Shown: positions 25,501 through 37,886 of the stretch, piece after piece | Layout: every line of letters begins with the position of its first letter | Numbering within the stretch: the stretch's first letter is position 1 | Source of the DNA: Lingula anatina | Taxonomy: Eukaryota > Brachiopoda > Lingulata > Lingulida > Lingulidae | Direction of reading: 5' to 3' | DNA length: 64,000 nt | NCBI RefSeq assembly: GCF_001039355.2 | Contig: NW_019775758.1 | Location: 576,969-640,968, forward strand | Notes under the pieces: model-generated | The model's database searches: none | What the model saw: only the letters and a program-made list of their open reading frames with translations | Told to the model about the DNA's origin: nothing | Made by a program: the position numbers and the translations under genes

Positions 25501-26563
25501 CATGATCAGCAGTGGATGTGTTTCTAAACATTTTAAGAGTTGCACGAAAATGGACGTAGAGCCGTAACTGTCAGGTGCTGTAACTGTCAGGTGCTGGATA
25601 CCACAAGTAGTGGCATTAATTAGGAGAGAAACAGAAAAAATATTATGAGATAATTAAGTATATTAATTTTAAATTGGATTCATCAGTGAGCAATCAAATT
25701 AGAAAGATTTTGTATAGGGTGTAGCAATCCCATTCGTAAATAAACGTTTACGGTTGCTAAGCACATAGATTGTTTAGGGTGACTTCTTCATTTCAGATTA
25801 AAGGTTCAATGTATGTAAAACGATACCTTTAATCAAACCTATACCCCGCATATTAAAGTCGTAAAAATGTAGAGAAAACACGTAGGCAAATGACAGAAGA
25901 AAAAACCACCACTGAAAATATTTACTAAAAGGTATAACCCTGCTTTGTTCTTCATTCACCCTACGGGTGTAACGTACCTTGGCTCCAATGAACCACAAAA
26001 TTGTTTAAACCCCTTTTTTGCCAAATATTATTACTATCCACTTTATATCCGCAATCAGACGCTTTATGTCAACATCATACTTAACAAAAAGGAGTTTTAA
26101 CCGGTGCAAAATAAGCGTTTTTTATTGCTGGCGTGTTTTCATATTAAATACAAGGTCAGAACAATTGGAGGACCTCTACCAGATGAAATTATATCCACAC
26201 AAAGAAAGTGTACCTGATTAAGGCCACTTGCGTCAATCGGTGTAAGGCAGCTCTAAAAAAATTGAAAGTCTCATTTTCGTCATGTTTACCCTTTTAAATC
26301 TCCGTTACGGAGGTATTATTTCTTAATTCGAGAGGCGAGTTTTTTATGTTTTTATGTTTGAAAATGCTCGTGCCTAGTTACGTTTCGAGTACAAAATCTA
26401 GTCGCCCCTTCCCCTTCAATAATAAAGTATTTTATTATTTTTAACCAAACGTAGGTTTTAACGTTAGGCTTCGGGGTTTACGTTTATCATAAGTCAGCAC
26501 AAATTTAAAGTTGTCTATAATGAATAAAAAGCTTAATTTTTTTCTCTCTCTCTCTCTTTTTAG

Positions 26564-26680
26564 GTATCTTGTCTTTGCAAGAAGTTGACCATCATGGACC
26601 TCCACAACTCTTTCTCTTTAGATCTTAATGATCTCAGATTTGCTGCACTGGACAACTGGACACACCCATCCACTTCTTAA
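26564..26680 (+). CDS. Candidate small plus-strand gene, terminal exon
   Basis: A long CT-rich tract ends in TTTTTAG and is followed by 38 open codons (VSCLCKKLTIMDLHNSFSLD...) and a TAA stop in the same phase as the candidate donor at 22586. An AATAAA follows at 26888-26893. No homology is recognised. Coding status is uncertain. Confidence 0.28.
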   Translation, partial: VSCLCKKLTIMDLHNSFSLDLNDLRFAALDNWTHPSTS

Positions 26681-27561
26681 CATAGCCGACGCGCGGTCTT
26701 CCTCTGCTTTTCTTCCCTCAGTTTTTCCCAAGACCAGAAAAGACTAACCCTCCTTTCTCATCACTTGTTCAAAAAACATCAACTACCTATAAAACCTATT
26801 AAATTTTCTAAGTGAAAGAGAATCGATTGTTTTATTTTATGGAATTCTATGAATTAATGTCAATGGCAAATGTTGTAATTATGACGTAATAAACCAAAGA
26901 TTATTTCACATCTATAACACGGTGTTCATATAGGTGGAACCAGGCAGGGTTTGCCTTGGTTCAGGAGTTGTTTTGCGTGGATGGTACGTTGGTATATTTT
27001 GAGTAAAATGTACACAGTAATTTCTTCAAAGAATTGTGGTGGTTCAGTTGTACTTCCTAGAAGCTGAAGAGCGCGGAAGATGTGATCTCTTTCTGTACGC
27101 TAGCCATTTATTCATACTTAACCACTTTTCACAACGAAAAAAATGGCGATTTTGCGTTCTTCACCTAAAATTCGGTGCTAGTTGGTCATTTTGAACAAAA
27201 TCTGGTAAAATACAGGGGCTCGAAATGAAATCATTCATTTAATGATTATTAATTATATATTGGCTATTATTGATTATTTATTATACATTGAATTTACAGA
27301 AATCTTGAGTACGAGGCGTCTTTCAATATAATACGCCATTCAAGTGAACGAGCCAGACGAAGTCGATAATTGTTAAAATTCAGTCATTTGCTCATTGAGA
27401 ACGAACTGATATCGACAAGATATGGATTAGATTGACATTATATATACACAAAATATCAATATACATATATAATTACATACAAATTGAAACAATGTAATGT
27501 TCTCAATGACCGCGTCGGCCATTTCAACACAAGGTTCTAATATTATAGTGATATATGCCTG

Positions 27562-27562
<1 letters not shown>

Positions 27563-27622
<60 letters not shown>
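27563..27622. repeat. (TA)n microsatellite
   Basis: About 30 uninterrupted TA units. Confidence 0.95.
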
Positions 27623-27624
<2 letters not shown>

Positions 27625-28011
27625 TATAAAATCTCAAAATTTAATATGTATAGATACACATTCATCGGACTTGAAAAAAGGCCCAAGACCAACTTAATTT
27701 TGAATAGAGACTTTAGTCAATAAGAGAATCACACCTTACTAAATTAAATAATTAAAAAAAAAAACGGTAAACCAGTTCCTTTCGTCTTCAAAGGCCAGTT
27801 GTATTCATGTTTCGTATTCGAGGACATTTTTGGTATAATTATATTTAATGTTATACTCTAAAGATATATTTTTTATATTACCCGAAGTACTTTTAGTGCC
27901 CAAGACGATCAAGACCAAAGTTCTCTGTTTAAATTAAAGTAAATTTTGTATTTACTTTGAATAGGCAACCATATCATAAAACAATGACATGAAAAGTGAC
28001 CAAATACTCAC

Positions 28012-28077
28012 CACGACGCTCAAGGTGTCTTTCTCCTTTTCTTCCGGCACCGGTCTAGCAACGACACTCTCGGCCAT
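28012..28077 (-). CDS. Candidate alternative first exon of gene A
   Basis: An ATG in strong context (A at -3, G at +4) opens 22 codons (MAESVVARP...EKEKDTLSVV) ending exactly at a GTGAGT donor in phase 0. The main first exon (A1) cannot be joined to it in frame, but exon A3 (17126) begins in phase 0, so it could splice there and skip A1 and A2. It may instead start a separate gene whose other exons I did not find. Confidence 0.5.
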
Positions 28078-31000
28078 GATAGTAATTCCAAACCGCCCTT
28101 GTTAATTCCCAGTTACGCTCTGACAAATAATCCCAATAATCCACTTGTTAAATACACATCTTCTCTAAAAGGCCAAGGCTGAAAGTGACGTAAAGATCCC
28201 AAACGGTTTGCTGCTACATAAATATAAAATCGTACAGTCTCCTTAATCCTAAGTCAGTTTCTTGTTTTCATTGTTTCCCACTCACGTTAGATGTCATCTG
28301 AAGAAAAAACATGAAACTAAAATCATTCACGGCACGATTTCTTTCGTTTTTCTCTTTTACACGTTTTGAAAACTGTAAATTTTTACAAAATTTACTTGTT
28401 TAAGGAAATCTTACAATTTTACCAACAATGACTGCAGAGTCAACGTAGAATTGCTGTCACTCCTCCTCCGCCCTATAACAATCAATAATAATAAACAGAC
28501 GTTCACCCTGAACGACGTCCGAGAACTACATGCACCTACACCGTAAAAACCCATAGCATATTGGGAAACTTGCGGCGCATTTCTAATCTGGTTGCAACGG
28601 TTCAACTTAGTACCGCACGATCTCAGCAGACCTTTTGATTGTGTATTTAAATTGAGCCGTAACAGGTAAACTGTAAAGTCGACTTTTGTAGTCATATAGT
28701 GTAGACTTGTCTTATAAATAAACTCTAGCGTGTAGAACGCAGCCCATGTCATTAATAATCTCAAAAACCCTTCCATCAAAAGGTTTCATTTACGCGTCGG
28801 CGAATATTTCCAGCGTAAAACCCGTCAAAATATCTAAAAGACGCATTCATTCCAACATCAGCGACTCTTATCTTCGGGTATGATAACTTTAAGAGAACAG
28901 CTGTGCTATTGTAGCCTAATCTACTTGTTGTCTTGTTACGTCGCGACCCATCGTCTAAGTAAACTTTCCAGCGCGTTCATATCGAGATTTGGTGCACAGA
29001 GCTTTAACTATACACTTTTTTCTTTAAAACAGACCCTTTCTGTTTGGCAGTTTGCTATCTTTAAATAGGTCTTCTATCTTTTTATACTATAAAATATTTT
29101 TAAGTTTTAATTTCTAAATTTAAGGCGATAAATTTCGATTGCTGGATCTGTAAACTACCCAACTTTTAACAAATAGCACTGCACATAATGCAAGTTTTGT
29201 CCTCAGAAGATTTCCAGAACCCAATCCTCCAGATCGTAAAAGATGTCAGTTGGCACCAACTTTCGACCGATGTTCTTGTAAAACTGATCAAGATTTTACA
29301 TCAGTGTCTCAATATATCTTTATTATTCACTGTTCACCATCTATCAGAAGATTCACGGATGATTTATTCAAAGGATCCAATATACTGCGTTAATTCCATT
29401 TGTTAATAACTGTTAATAAAATGATATAAAACAACAGTAAGTAGAAAAACATTGCCTTCATGAAAACAAACACTAATCCTGGAATTATTATTATACATGA
29501 AAGGGGTCTTGACGACTGATTTCATTCAGTAATCTGATACATTCTTGGTTAAATATTCTGGAAAAGATGTATTTTTTGTGTCCTGTCACCGACATCGTCA
29601 CCATTCTATTTAGCATATAAACTACCCCAGTTATATTGTCAGTAACATCCTAAACTGACATCGGTAAAAGCCATGAACAAGTCAAGCAAGAAAATTCTGT
29701 TGAATTAGAAAAATTAATTTCAAAGACAAGCTGGTCACTTCTGACAGTTATAAAATCCTTTCCTTTTCCGGATGTAGCATTTTATCTCCAAAATGATAAA
29801 CATACTTTACCTCTGCCGTACAAACACTCACACCACTTCACGCCCATCCACTGATGTTTATCGTAAGGACCTATGACGTGTAGACGTCTTCGATCCCCAA
29901 ACTACACATCAAAACACACGACGACTTACTCGGTGAGATCTGTTTTGTCTGACACTTACCGTTTGTCTCTAAACTGACTCATTTCCGTCCCCACCTGGTC
30001 AGCATAGAAACAGAAACCAACACCGCTCTCCCATCATCCCTCTATTGACAAAGCTTAACGCGTCTTCTTTTTCTAAGATTATTGTGTCGGGCTTGTTTCT
30101 ATACGTTCACATCCGATACGTTTACGGCATCAAATAAAAACTTTCAGGTCCAATGGGGGGTGTTCACACAGCTGATACTTCTGAATCGATCGACTCTGGG
30201 GTCGAGTGGGTTCGTTCACGCTTGTTAATACCGGCGCACACTGTGAGGAGAGAGCTGAGCTACCTGTCTCTCGCGATTTGAGTACTGGACGAGAGATGAG
30301 TGAAACGACTTAAAATATGACCCCCACCCCACTGTCCCCATCAAAAAGGCTGCAACGAGTTCAGCTTCCAGCGCCTCCGTGGCAGATAAGGATATGCACA
30401 TCTTCAGGAATAAGCAAACGATTAACTGAATTTATTCGACATTTTTGACTGTCTCAGGGGATTTCATTTAAACTCACTTACAATGTAGTAATTGACCCAC
30501 CATGGGTAATACAGACCGTGCTGCATCCTCTGCTTTAACAATTAAAAAAGGCAAGTAATACAATTGAGCAAAATAATTTTACCGATCCAGCGACCTCCAA
30601 AGTTCGCCCCTTGTGAACTCGTCCTAATGTAGCTAATATACTTCGCATTGTATCAACTGTTTCCAAAGCGAGGACGAACAATTCAGATAGTTTGATGTTA
30701 TTGAGTGCCTTATGTCAACTTCGCTGCTGTTGAGGACTTTGTATGGGTATTGCCACTTCCTATAGGTGCTTTTACGTATTGATCGCTGGATCCATGGGAG
30801 CAGATGACAGACCCGAAAGGGTTTACTTAAAAACCGGAATCAATTGTAATAACGGGAAATGAAGTATTCGTTAAATCTTTATCACGAACAGGCTAAATCA
30901 AATATTTTTAATTTTTTGCCAAAAGAACACAAATGTTTCATCCATGAATATTTTTTTCTATGGCTTAGTCTTTATATTCAGTGGGTGTTATAAGATGCCG

Positions 31001-31137
31001 GATTGATCTGGAGCGCTATGGTACGCGTAGTTAAGAAAAGCACTGCACCGCCCCTTGTGATTGGGTAAAATATATGTACTTTATATTTCAATAAGCTTAA
31101 CGAGGTGTGAAATGATTTTAATCGATGTATAATATCT

Positions 31138-31140
<3 letters not shown>
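28078..31140. other. Intergenic, nothing recognised
   Basis: AT-rich sequence with moderately CpG-containing stretches around 29.8-30.4 kb. Short open frames lack splice support or recognisable similarity. Confidence 0.4.

Positions 31141-31170
<30 letters not shown>
31141..31170. repeat. Poly(T) tract
   Basis: Thirty consecutive T, possibly the reversed poly(A) tail of a retroposed sequence, though no body is recognised. Confidence 0.8.
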
Positions 31171-31171
<1 letters not shown>

Positions 31172-31397
31172 AATAAAAGTTTCATGTATATTGCATTTCT
31201 CAAATATACATTAAGGGGATCGAAAAGCTAACTCAACATAAGAAAAGGTACCAGTTATCTCTAAACTGAAATCGCACAGGTCGGTCGGCACTATTCTATA
31301 GGAGAGGGGGATCTGAAAAAATACCTTTTTACCGCGAAACCATGCATTTGTAGCTTAATTTGAAACAGTTATAATTCAGTGTGGACCCTTTCCCGCC

Positions 31398-31412
31398 CTC
31401 CCCCCCCCCCCC

Positions 31413-31450
<38 letters not shown>
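31398..31450. repeat. C-run plus (CA)n microsatellite
   Basis: A run of C followed directly by about 17 CA units. Confidence 0.95.
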
Positions 31451-31452
<2 letters not shown>

Positions 31453-31940
31453 TAAGGACCTTTAGTGTGTGGGACCTGTTCTTTCAAAAACACGAAATGT
31501 ACTTTATCTCAGCCAAATCGGATTTGAATTAATTCCAGAGCTTGCGTTTAACAGACCCTTAATGACACTTATTGTCCTGATACGTGTTAATGTATTTGTT
31601 CTTGGAGAGAGTAAATGTCGTGAGTTTTAATGTCTACTTGCAGTAGGTCTCATAATTGATCGTGACTGCGGTTTGTTTTCCTTGCGTCACTGCGTTCCTT
31701 TATAGAGAAATAACATATCTATTGAACCTCACTGTTTAGTTAATTAAGCTTTAAAAATTAACCCGTTCGTCTTATAAATCCATCATACCGTCCCACTTCG
31801 GAGTGAACTAAAATGGAGAAATCCATTGCTTTAGTTGCCCAGTGAGATACAGGTCATTGCGCTTGATGAGAACCCCTGAGTTCCACCGTTAAACGGATTT
31901 AATCTCGACTCCGAGGTTCCATTCAAGCAATTACAACAAC

Positions 31941-32489
31941 AGGCCTACCCAACTACCAGACTCGGCACCTAAGGATCCTGAATTAACCGGTATATCGGAC
32001 CACGCTACCCGTTTTCAAGGTGTGTGTCAGATCGCATTTCGGAGTATCATACCCCAGAACAAATTTTGTAGCACGACTGCGGGCTCATCCACGCTCGGCT
32101 GAACAACCTTAAACTGTACTCTTACTTCAGAGTACTCTATTTTATTGTCTCTATGGGGATATATGGGGACTTTACGACATTCGGTTTGAATGTTTTAACC
32201 ACTTTTGATAGGGCTTTTTTGCATTGTATTAGATTAATGTGGCAGTCTAAGGTGAATCTAGGTGGCTTTCAAATTTATGCACCCGGTTTTAAAATCATAT
32301 AGCGATTTTACGACAATCGTTTACTATCCAATCAAGGTGACAGCCGAGCAGGCCAGGGCTCATCCTGTCGGTGTTCTGGCTGATACTCCGAAATGCGATC
32401 TGACACACACCTTGAAAACGGGTAGTGTGGTCCGATATACCGGATAATTCAGGATCCTTAGGTGCCGAGTCTGGTAGTTGGGTAGGCCT
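31941..32489. mobile_element. Inverted-repeat element with ~108-bp arms
   Basis: The arm at 31941-32049, beginning AGGCCTACCCAACTACCAGA, is repeated in inverse at 32382-32489 with only a few mismatches, enclosing about 330 bp without coding capacity. Identity stops abruptly at the outer AGGCCT, as expected for a foldback transposon or MITE. No target-site duplication is obvious. Confidence 0.75.
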
Positions 32490-32821
32490 GAACAATGATG
32501 TGAATTTTGAGGAAAAAAAACATATTCGGCAGATAATTCCTCCGAGAGGATACTTTATTTTATGCAGAATGTGGTTTACAGGCGGTATGACGCGGTGCTA
32601 TGGAGGGAAAGCAACGATACCAATATCAAGTTTGGTCGCTTTTATTGATACGACTGCCTGGAACGTTCCTAGTGAGATGACTTAAGATGCCTGTATTTTC
32701 ATTTTGGTTTACAATGAGATAACGTCTGACTTCACCTGTGACATAATAAAGCACGACGACAGCTAAAGCGGTTCACACTTTGGCAGTTTTAGTTTTGAGT
32801 ATTCTCTACTATTTCTAGTGC

Positions 32822-33100
32822 CCACTATGGAGTTGGCTCGGGCACTGTAAGACCGTATGAACAGTCTTGATAAGCAAGGTCAGAAAAGAGGGGGTGGTAA
32901 TAAAAAACCAAAACAAAATATACGATTAGGTAACGCTGATAATCCCACTGAGAAGACTGAACTCTCAGACGTAAGGTCAGCATGACATGCATGGCGCCAT
33001 GCCGGTTTCGCTTTTGACTCAATTCCATTTTCATCTGTTGCGTGGCTCGTAAAGGATAGAGATCTGCAAAAAGTTATTAAATCGATCACTTTTATATTTG
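32822..33100. repeat. Dispersed repeat pieces shared with 33898-34485
   Basis: Sequence around 32822-32945 (GGGCACTGTAAGACCRTATG..., CAGTCTTGATAAGCAAGG) recurs at about 34370-34485, and 33046-33100 (GTAAAGGATAGAGATCTGCA) recurs at 33898-33955. These are diverged copies of an unidentified repeat. Confidence 0.65.
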
Positions 33101-33603
33101 CAAAATATGTTTTATTCAAAGTTGCTCATATGGAAATTGCACCAGTTATTACATATTTGAATGTTTTTTCCTCTCTTCTTAGGGTCTCGCTAAAACTAAA
33201 ACACGTCTGTTGTGAACCGCCTTTGATCCCTTTGATCCCATTGGACTCTTTAATGTCTTAAACTTTGAAAGAGTAAAGACTACTCATTACTAAAACCGCC
33301 CAGGTGTGAACAGCTGTGGACCTCATCGCACTGTATATCGTCAAAGGTGAAAGCAAACGTTATCTCAGTGCAAAACAAAATTGACAATAAAGGTAACTGA
33401 AGTTAACTGCCTAGGAAAGTTCCGAGCAGTCTTATCAATGAAAGCAACGAACTTGAATAGATTCAGTAGCTTTCCCGGTATNCGCTGTCTCGTATGCTGC
33501 TACACACTGGTACGCTGGTTCGAGATCCAGCAAAGGGAATACTTTTTTTCCAGAAATAAAATTGAAAAATTCCGATTGGTTACTATAAGAGGAAACTCGT
33601 AAC

Positions 33604-33760
33604 TATGGAGGGTGGGCGGGTCCGTCACGGTGCAGTCGGTAGCGTGCTTGGATGCAAATGAGACACCCAAAGAGCCACCAACCATGGAAACGCAAAGTCA
33701 CGAGTTCGAATCCCGGATGAGGCACGTCAGTCCATCACGACAACGACCGGGCCCCGTGAC
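33604..33760 (+). mobile_element. tRNA-derived SINE-like fragment
   Basis: It contains an A-box-like CAGTCGGTAGCGTGC and a B-box-like GAGTTCGAATCCC, the internal RNA polymerase III promoter elements of tRNA-derived SINEs. The spacing is too long for a functional tRNA and there is no cloverleaf. Confidence 0.55.
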
Positions 33761-34059
33761 CCGGATGTCACGAGAACGAATCTGGACTCTTCTGGGTCCT
33801 AGCAAATTACCTTTTACATAAAAATACGGTATACTTTTGAAAGTTTACATTGAATGATCGATTTAAAACTAGCATATTGCTGGTCATTAAAATAAAGTTG
33901 CGTGGCTGGTAAAGGATAGAGATCTGCAAAAAGTTATCAGATCGATCACTTATGCTAAACTCTACCGGCTTTTCACTCAAAAGATTATGTTCAAGGAGCC
34001 ACGAGGGCTGCATTTGTTTTCGCGCCTTCGCGAACCCGGAGCCAACTCGTATCTTTGGA

Positions 34060-34176
34060 GATGTGACACGCCTCATCAGGGATTAGAACTCGTGACTCTC
34101 TGTTACCATGGTAGATGATGGGTTTAGGGGCTTTTAACAGCCGTGCGCACTACCGATTGCGCCGTGAGGATCCACC
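34060..34176 (-). mobile_element. tRNA-derived SINE-like fragment, inverted copy
   Basis: On the minus strand it has CGCAATCGGTAGTGCGC and GAGTTCTAATCCC in the same order as the copy at 33604, with related sequence between and after, including TGATGAGGC. Confidence 0.55.
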
Positions 34177-34568
34177 AAACCTTCGTAGGTACGAGTTTCT
34201 TCTTATAGTAATTATATAAGCAAAATTTTTAGAAATGATTTCTATCAACAAAAATTGGATTGGACGATGTAGAATTCGAGTAGAGTTTAATTGTAAACTT
34301 TCTACCTTGTCACGTAGAGCGCCAGTTTGGATGCACGTGTTTATGTCTGCAATTACAATCGATAGCCCTCCACTGTGGAGTTGCCCCGGGCACTGTAAGA
34401 CCATATGGACAGTCTTGATAAGCAAGGCCAGAGAGGAGGGGAGGGTAATGAAAAACCACAACAAAGTGTAAGTTTGGGTAATAGTCCGGGATCCCAGAGG
34501 GTTGAGCATGCCCGGAAAGATCACCAATTTTCTTGTACCTGGCAATGACCTACATGGTTACCTATATA

Positions 34569-36000
34569 TATGAAAATGGCAGTCTGCCGTATTTCCAGTG
34601 GTGGGTGTGGTCAGGGGGGTCCAAAACATAGACCCCTCAAATCCAGCTAGCAGGACTTTTTAGGGGAACCCTTAGAAACCTATTGGGGGTCCTCCAGCAT
34701 GGCCTCGGGTATACTAAATGGATACTGACAGACAAATTGAGTGGTGGGGTGTGGCCGGCAGACCCTGATTTATAGGGGGTGGAAATCCGGCTAGCAGGAC
34801 CTAAAAGTTAACCCTTAGAAAATAACTGGAAAATGTTCCTTAGAGTCCCAGGAAAGTAAAATGACCAACGACAGACAATCTAAGTGGTGGGTAGTGCCCG
34901 GCAGACACACCCAAAGAGCCACACCCCTAATGTACAGCTAGCATGCCCCAAAAGTTAACCCTACAAAAATAACTGGAAAATGTTCCTTAGAGTCCCAGGA
35001 AAGATGAATGACCATCGACAGACAANTATGAAAATGGCAGTCTGCCGTATTTCCAGTGGTGGGTGTGGTCAGGGGGGTCCAAAACATAGACCCCTCAAAT
35101 CCAGCTAGCAGGACTTTTTAGGGGAACCCTTAGAAACCTATTGGGGGTCCTCCAGCATGGCCTCGGGTATACTAAATGGATACTGACAGACAAATTGAGT
35201 GGTGGGGTGTGGCCGGCAGACCCTGATTTATAGGGGGTGGAAATCCGGCTAGCAGGACCTAAAAGTTAACCCTTAGAAAATAACTGGAAAATGTTCCTTA
35301 GAGTCCCAGGAAAGTAAAATGACCAACGACAGACAATCTAAGTGGTGGGTAGTGCCCGGCAGACACACCCAAAGAGCCACACCCCTAATGTACAGCTAGC
35401 ATGCCCCAAAAGTTAACCCTACAAAAATAACTGGAAAATGTTCCTTAGAGTCCCAGGAAAGACGAATGACCAACGACAGACAATTTAAGTGGTGGGTAGT
35501 GCCCGGCAGACACACCCAAAGAGCCACACCCCTAATGTACAGCTAGTATGCCCCAAAAGTTAACCCTACAAAAATAACTGGAAAATGTTCCTTAGAGTCC
35601 CAGGAAAGATGAATGACCAACGACAGACAATTTAAGTGGTGGGTAGTGCCCGGCAGACACACCCAAAGAGCCACACCCTCAAAGTGCAGCTAGCATGCCC
35701 CAAAAGTTAACCCTACAAAAATAACTGGAAAATGTTCCTTAGAGTCCCAGGAAGCTAGTATGACCACCGACAGACAATTTAAGTGGTGGGTAGTGCCCGG
35801 CAGACACGGCCAAAGAGCCACACCCTTAATGTACAGCTAGCATGCCTAACGTACGTACATCTAGCATATGCCCCAAAAGTAAACCCTAAAAAATAACTGG
35901 AAAATGTTTCTTAAGAGTCCCAGGAAGCTAGAATGACCATTGACAGACAATTTAAGTGTTGGGTACTGTCTGGCAGACACACCCAAACCACACCCAGGTG
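34569..36000. repeat. Tandem array of ~147-bp units (left arm)
   Basis: The segment containing GGAAAATGTTCCTTAGAGTC recurs at about 35430, 35578 and 35725 (period about 147-148 bp) with slightly diverged flanks, including CAGCTAGCATGCCCCAAAAG in each unit. A longer variant unit occupies the outer edge. Confidence 0.85.
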
Positions 36001-36299
36001 ACTTGTGTATGAAATAATACTGACTTTTAAGCAAGCGTTATAACATAAAAGAAGAGTCAACAGCTTTTGGATGTATACTCATGAAAGGTAAATATGAATT
36101 ATTTAATCATTTATCAAATTATTCTATTTACATATTAATAATTATAACTATTTATTTAATAATTTATTTAACATAACCACTAGTCATCTCTCCTTACCCC
36201 ACTTGATTTCCTATGGTTTTGGAAGCTGAGTGAGAACAGTGTCTCTACATGTAGGATTCATGTGCAACTACATCAAAGATCCTTTGCCAATGCAGAAGA

Positions 36300-37735
36300 T
36301 ATGCTATATGGACCCACATACCGAAGTCCCCAACAAACAATGATGTGGTGAGGGAAACTATGATGAGGACCATGAATGCTGCTAAAGAAACTGGCCAGGA
36401 TTATACTGTGGTCGCAAATGACCACTACATTAAAGGCATACTCCATCCAGTCCTTCCAAATACCATTAAATGACAATTAAGGTGCTCATTATGCTTGGCA
36501 ACTTTCACACTGAGCTTGCATTTTATGGAGCAATGGGAACATGAATACATCAACGACAGTGGCACCAAGTTCATCCTCTCTGAGTGTGATTTCCTGGCAG
36601 GGGTACCCTCTACCAGGGCCACAGCTTGATTTTCACTAGACATACAAAGATAATGTCTCAAGCGAAATATGGTCATTTTTTTTAACTGTGACCCTGTGCT
36701 GAAATCTCTAGGTTGATTGAATATTACTACTCAGGAACTGCCATTTAATTATACTTTGGAAAGTCCCCCTGACAACAATCAAAACAGTTAAAGGGATAAT
36801 AACTCTTCGTTTCAGCCAAAAAATGAATTTTCTTGAAGTAAACAACAATTTTCCCATACTTACCAATGGTTAATGAATCCATTTTAACATTCAAACTTAG
36901 TCTCTGTTTTTTTTCTAAAAAGTTTTGTTTTTTGTTAAAATCTCTTAAAAGATTTTAACAGAGTATAGCCATCAATGGAGGTCACGTGATCTAAAGACAA
37001 GCTCAGATATATCAGAATAATAGCTATAACTGCCATTTGTGTGGTTAAACAGAATATGTTATATTTCTATGAGTTATTCACAATGTTTTTATTGTGAAAT
37101 ATAGATCTCATACGAAGAGTTATCCCTTTAATTACTCCCCGATTTTTATCACTTGCTCTTTTGTGACAGAATAAAAAGTAGCCCCTGCTGAATAGCTTGT
37201 TACTTCAATGGCAGTTTACATTAAAGGTAACTGAGGAATCTTCTGTAGTAGCCCCCTACAGAGTGGGTACAGTGCCATCTGGCCAGAAGTTACAGGTTGG
37301 AAAATGTGGAAAATGGGCCTATTATATCTGCCAACCTGGTAGAGGGGTCATAAGGGGCAAATTTTATAACTTTTGCTCTAGTATCCATGAAATATTAGCC
37401 CCTGGCCTAGAAAAGAAACTGTACAGCTGCTAGCTGGTAGACATTCCAGAAAAAGCAAACTATGAAATACAATTTTTGAAGTCGTCAGTGTCTTCAGACC
37501 CATCCTTTGTGGAAGAATGCCTTGATACACATGCAGTTCACCTCCATTTGCAATCTTATGAAGTGTTCTTTCAAGCAGTGCTCATGGGATCTCTTGGTGC
37601 TACAGCTCAGTATCAAGGAATATATATATATATATATGTCTTTCTTGTCAATCGCTTCCACAGGATGTGTAAAAACCAAAAAAGCAACCCTGACAAAGCC
37701 ACTGGATACACATCAGACACAGCAAGTTTTTGAAG
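36300..37735 (+). pseudogene. Decayed internal ORF of the large element, copy 1
   Basis: Fragments in shifting frames read RTMNAAKETGQDYTVVAND (about 36370), LGNFHTELAFYGA (about 36495) and SDPSFVEECLDTHAVHL... GSLGATAQY (about 37495-37620). A frameshift separates the first two and a TTAA-MITE (36788-37131) separates the second and third. The [GN]-F-H-x-E-x-A motif reminds me of uncharacterised, possibly transposon-borne proteins in marine invertebrates; that recollection is not verified. A TA repeat has expanded within the last piece. Confidence 0.5.
36788..37131. mobile_element. TTAA-flanked MITE, copy 2
   Basis: 344 bp bounded by TTAAAGGGATAATAACTCTT and its inverse, in opposite orientation to the copy at 740-1060. 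It interrupts the decayed ORF. Confidence 0.88.
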
Positions 37736-37842
37736 AACAACTCCTTATACAGTTTTCACAATTAATTTTTAAGGGAGGGCTTGTTCTACACAAATCCTTT
37801 CCCAGACCAATATTGGAGCTTCTTGTGCTTCTATGGCCGATG

Positions 37843-37846
<4 letters not shown>

Positions 37847-37880
<34 letters not shown>
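37847..37880. repeat. (GT)n microsatellite
   Basis: About 17 GT units. The corresponding tract in the second copy of this segment is at 40178-40210. Confidence 0.95.

Positions 37881-37886
<6 letters not shown>

Larger units (their letters stand above)
21401..28011. other. Upstream region of gene A exon A1 / possible first intron of the 28-kb isoform
   Basis: The 21.4-22.9 kb portion is richer in CpG and unique sequence than its surroundings, fitting a promoter. The rest is AT-rich and has a long (TA)n tract at 27563-27622. Apart from the candidate small plus-strand transcript described separately I see no gene. Confidence 0.45.

Noticed and set aside
28411-28779. 122-codon minus-strand frame
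   Set aside because: No recognisable domain and no evidence for transcription; could be chance in the promoter-proximal region.
33604-33720. Functional tRNA gene
   Set aside because: A- and B-box-like words are too far apart and no cloverleaf can be drawn.
34569-36000. CRISPR-like regular repeats
   Set aside because: Units are ~147 bp with no unique spacers and lie in a eukaryotic transposon-like arm.
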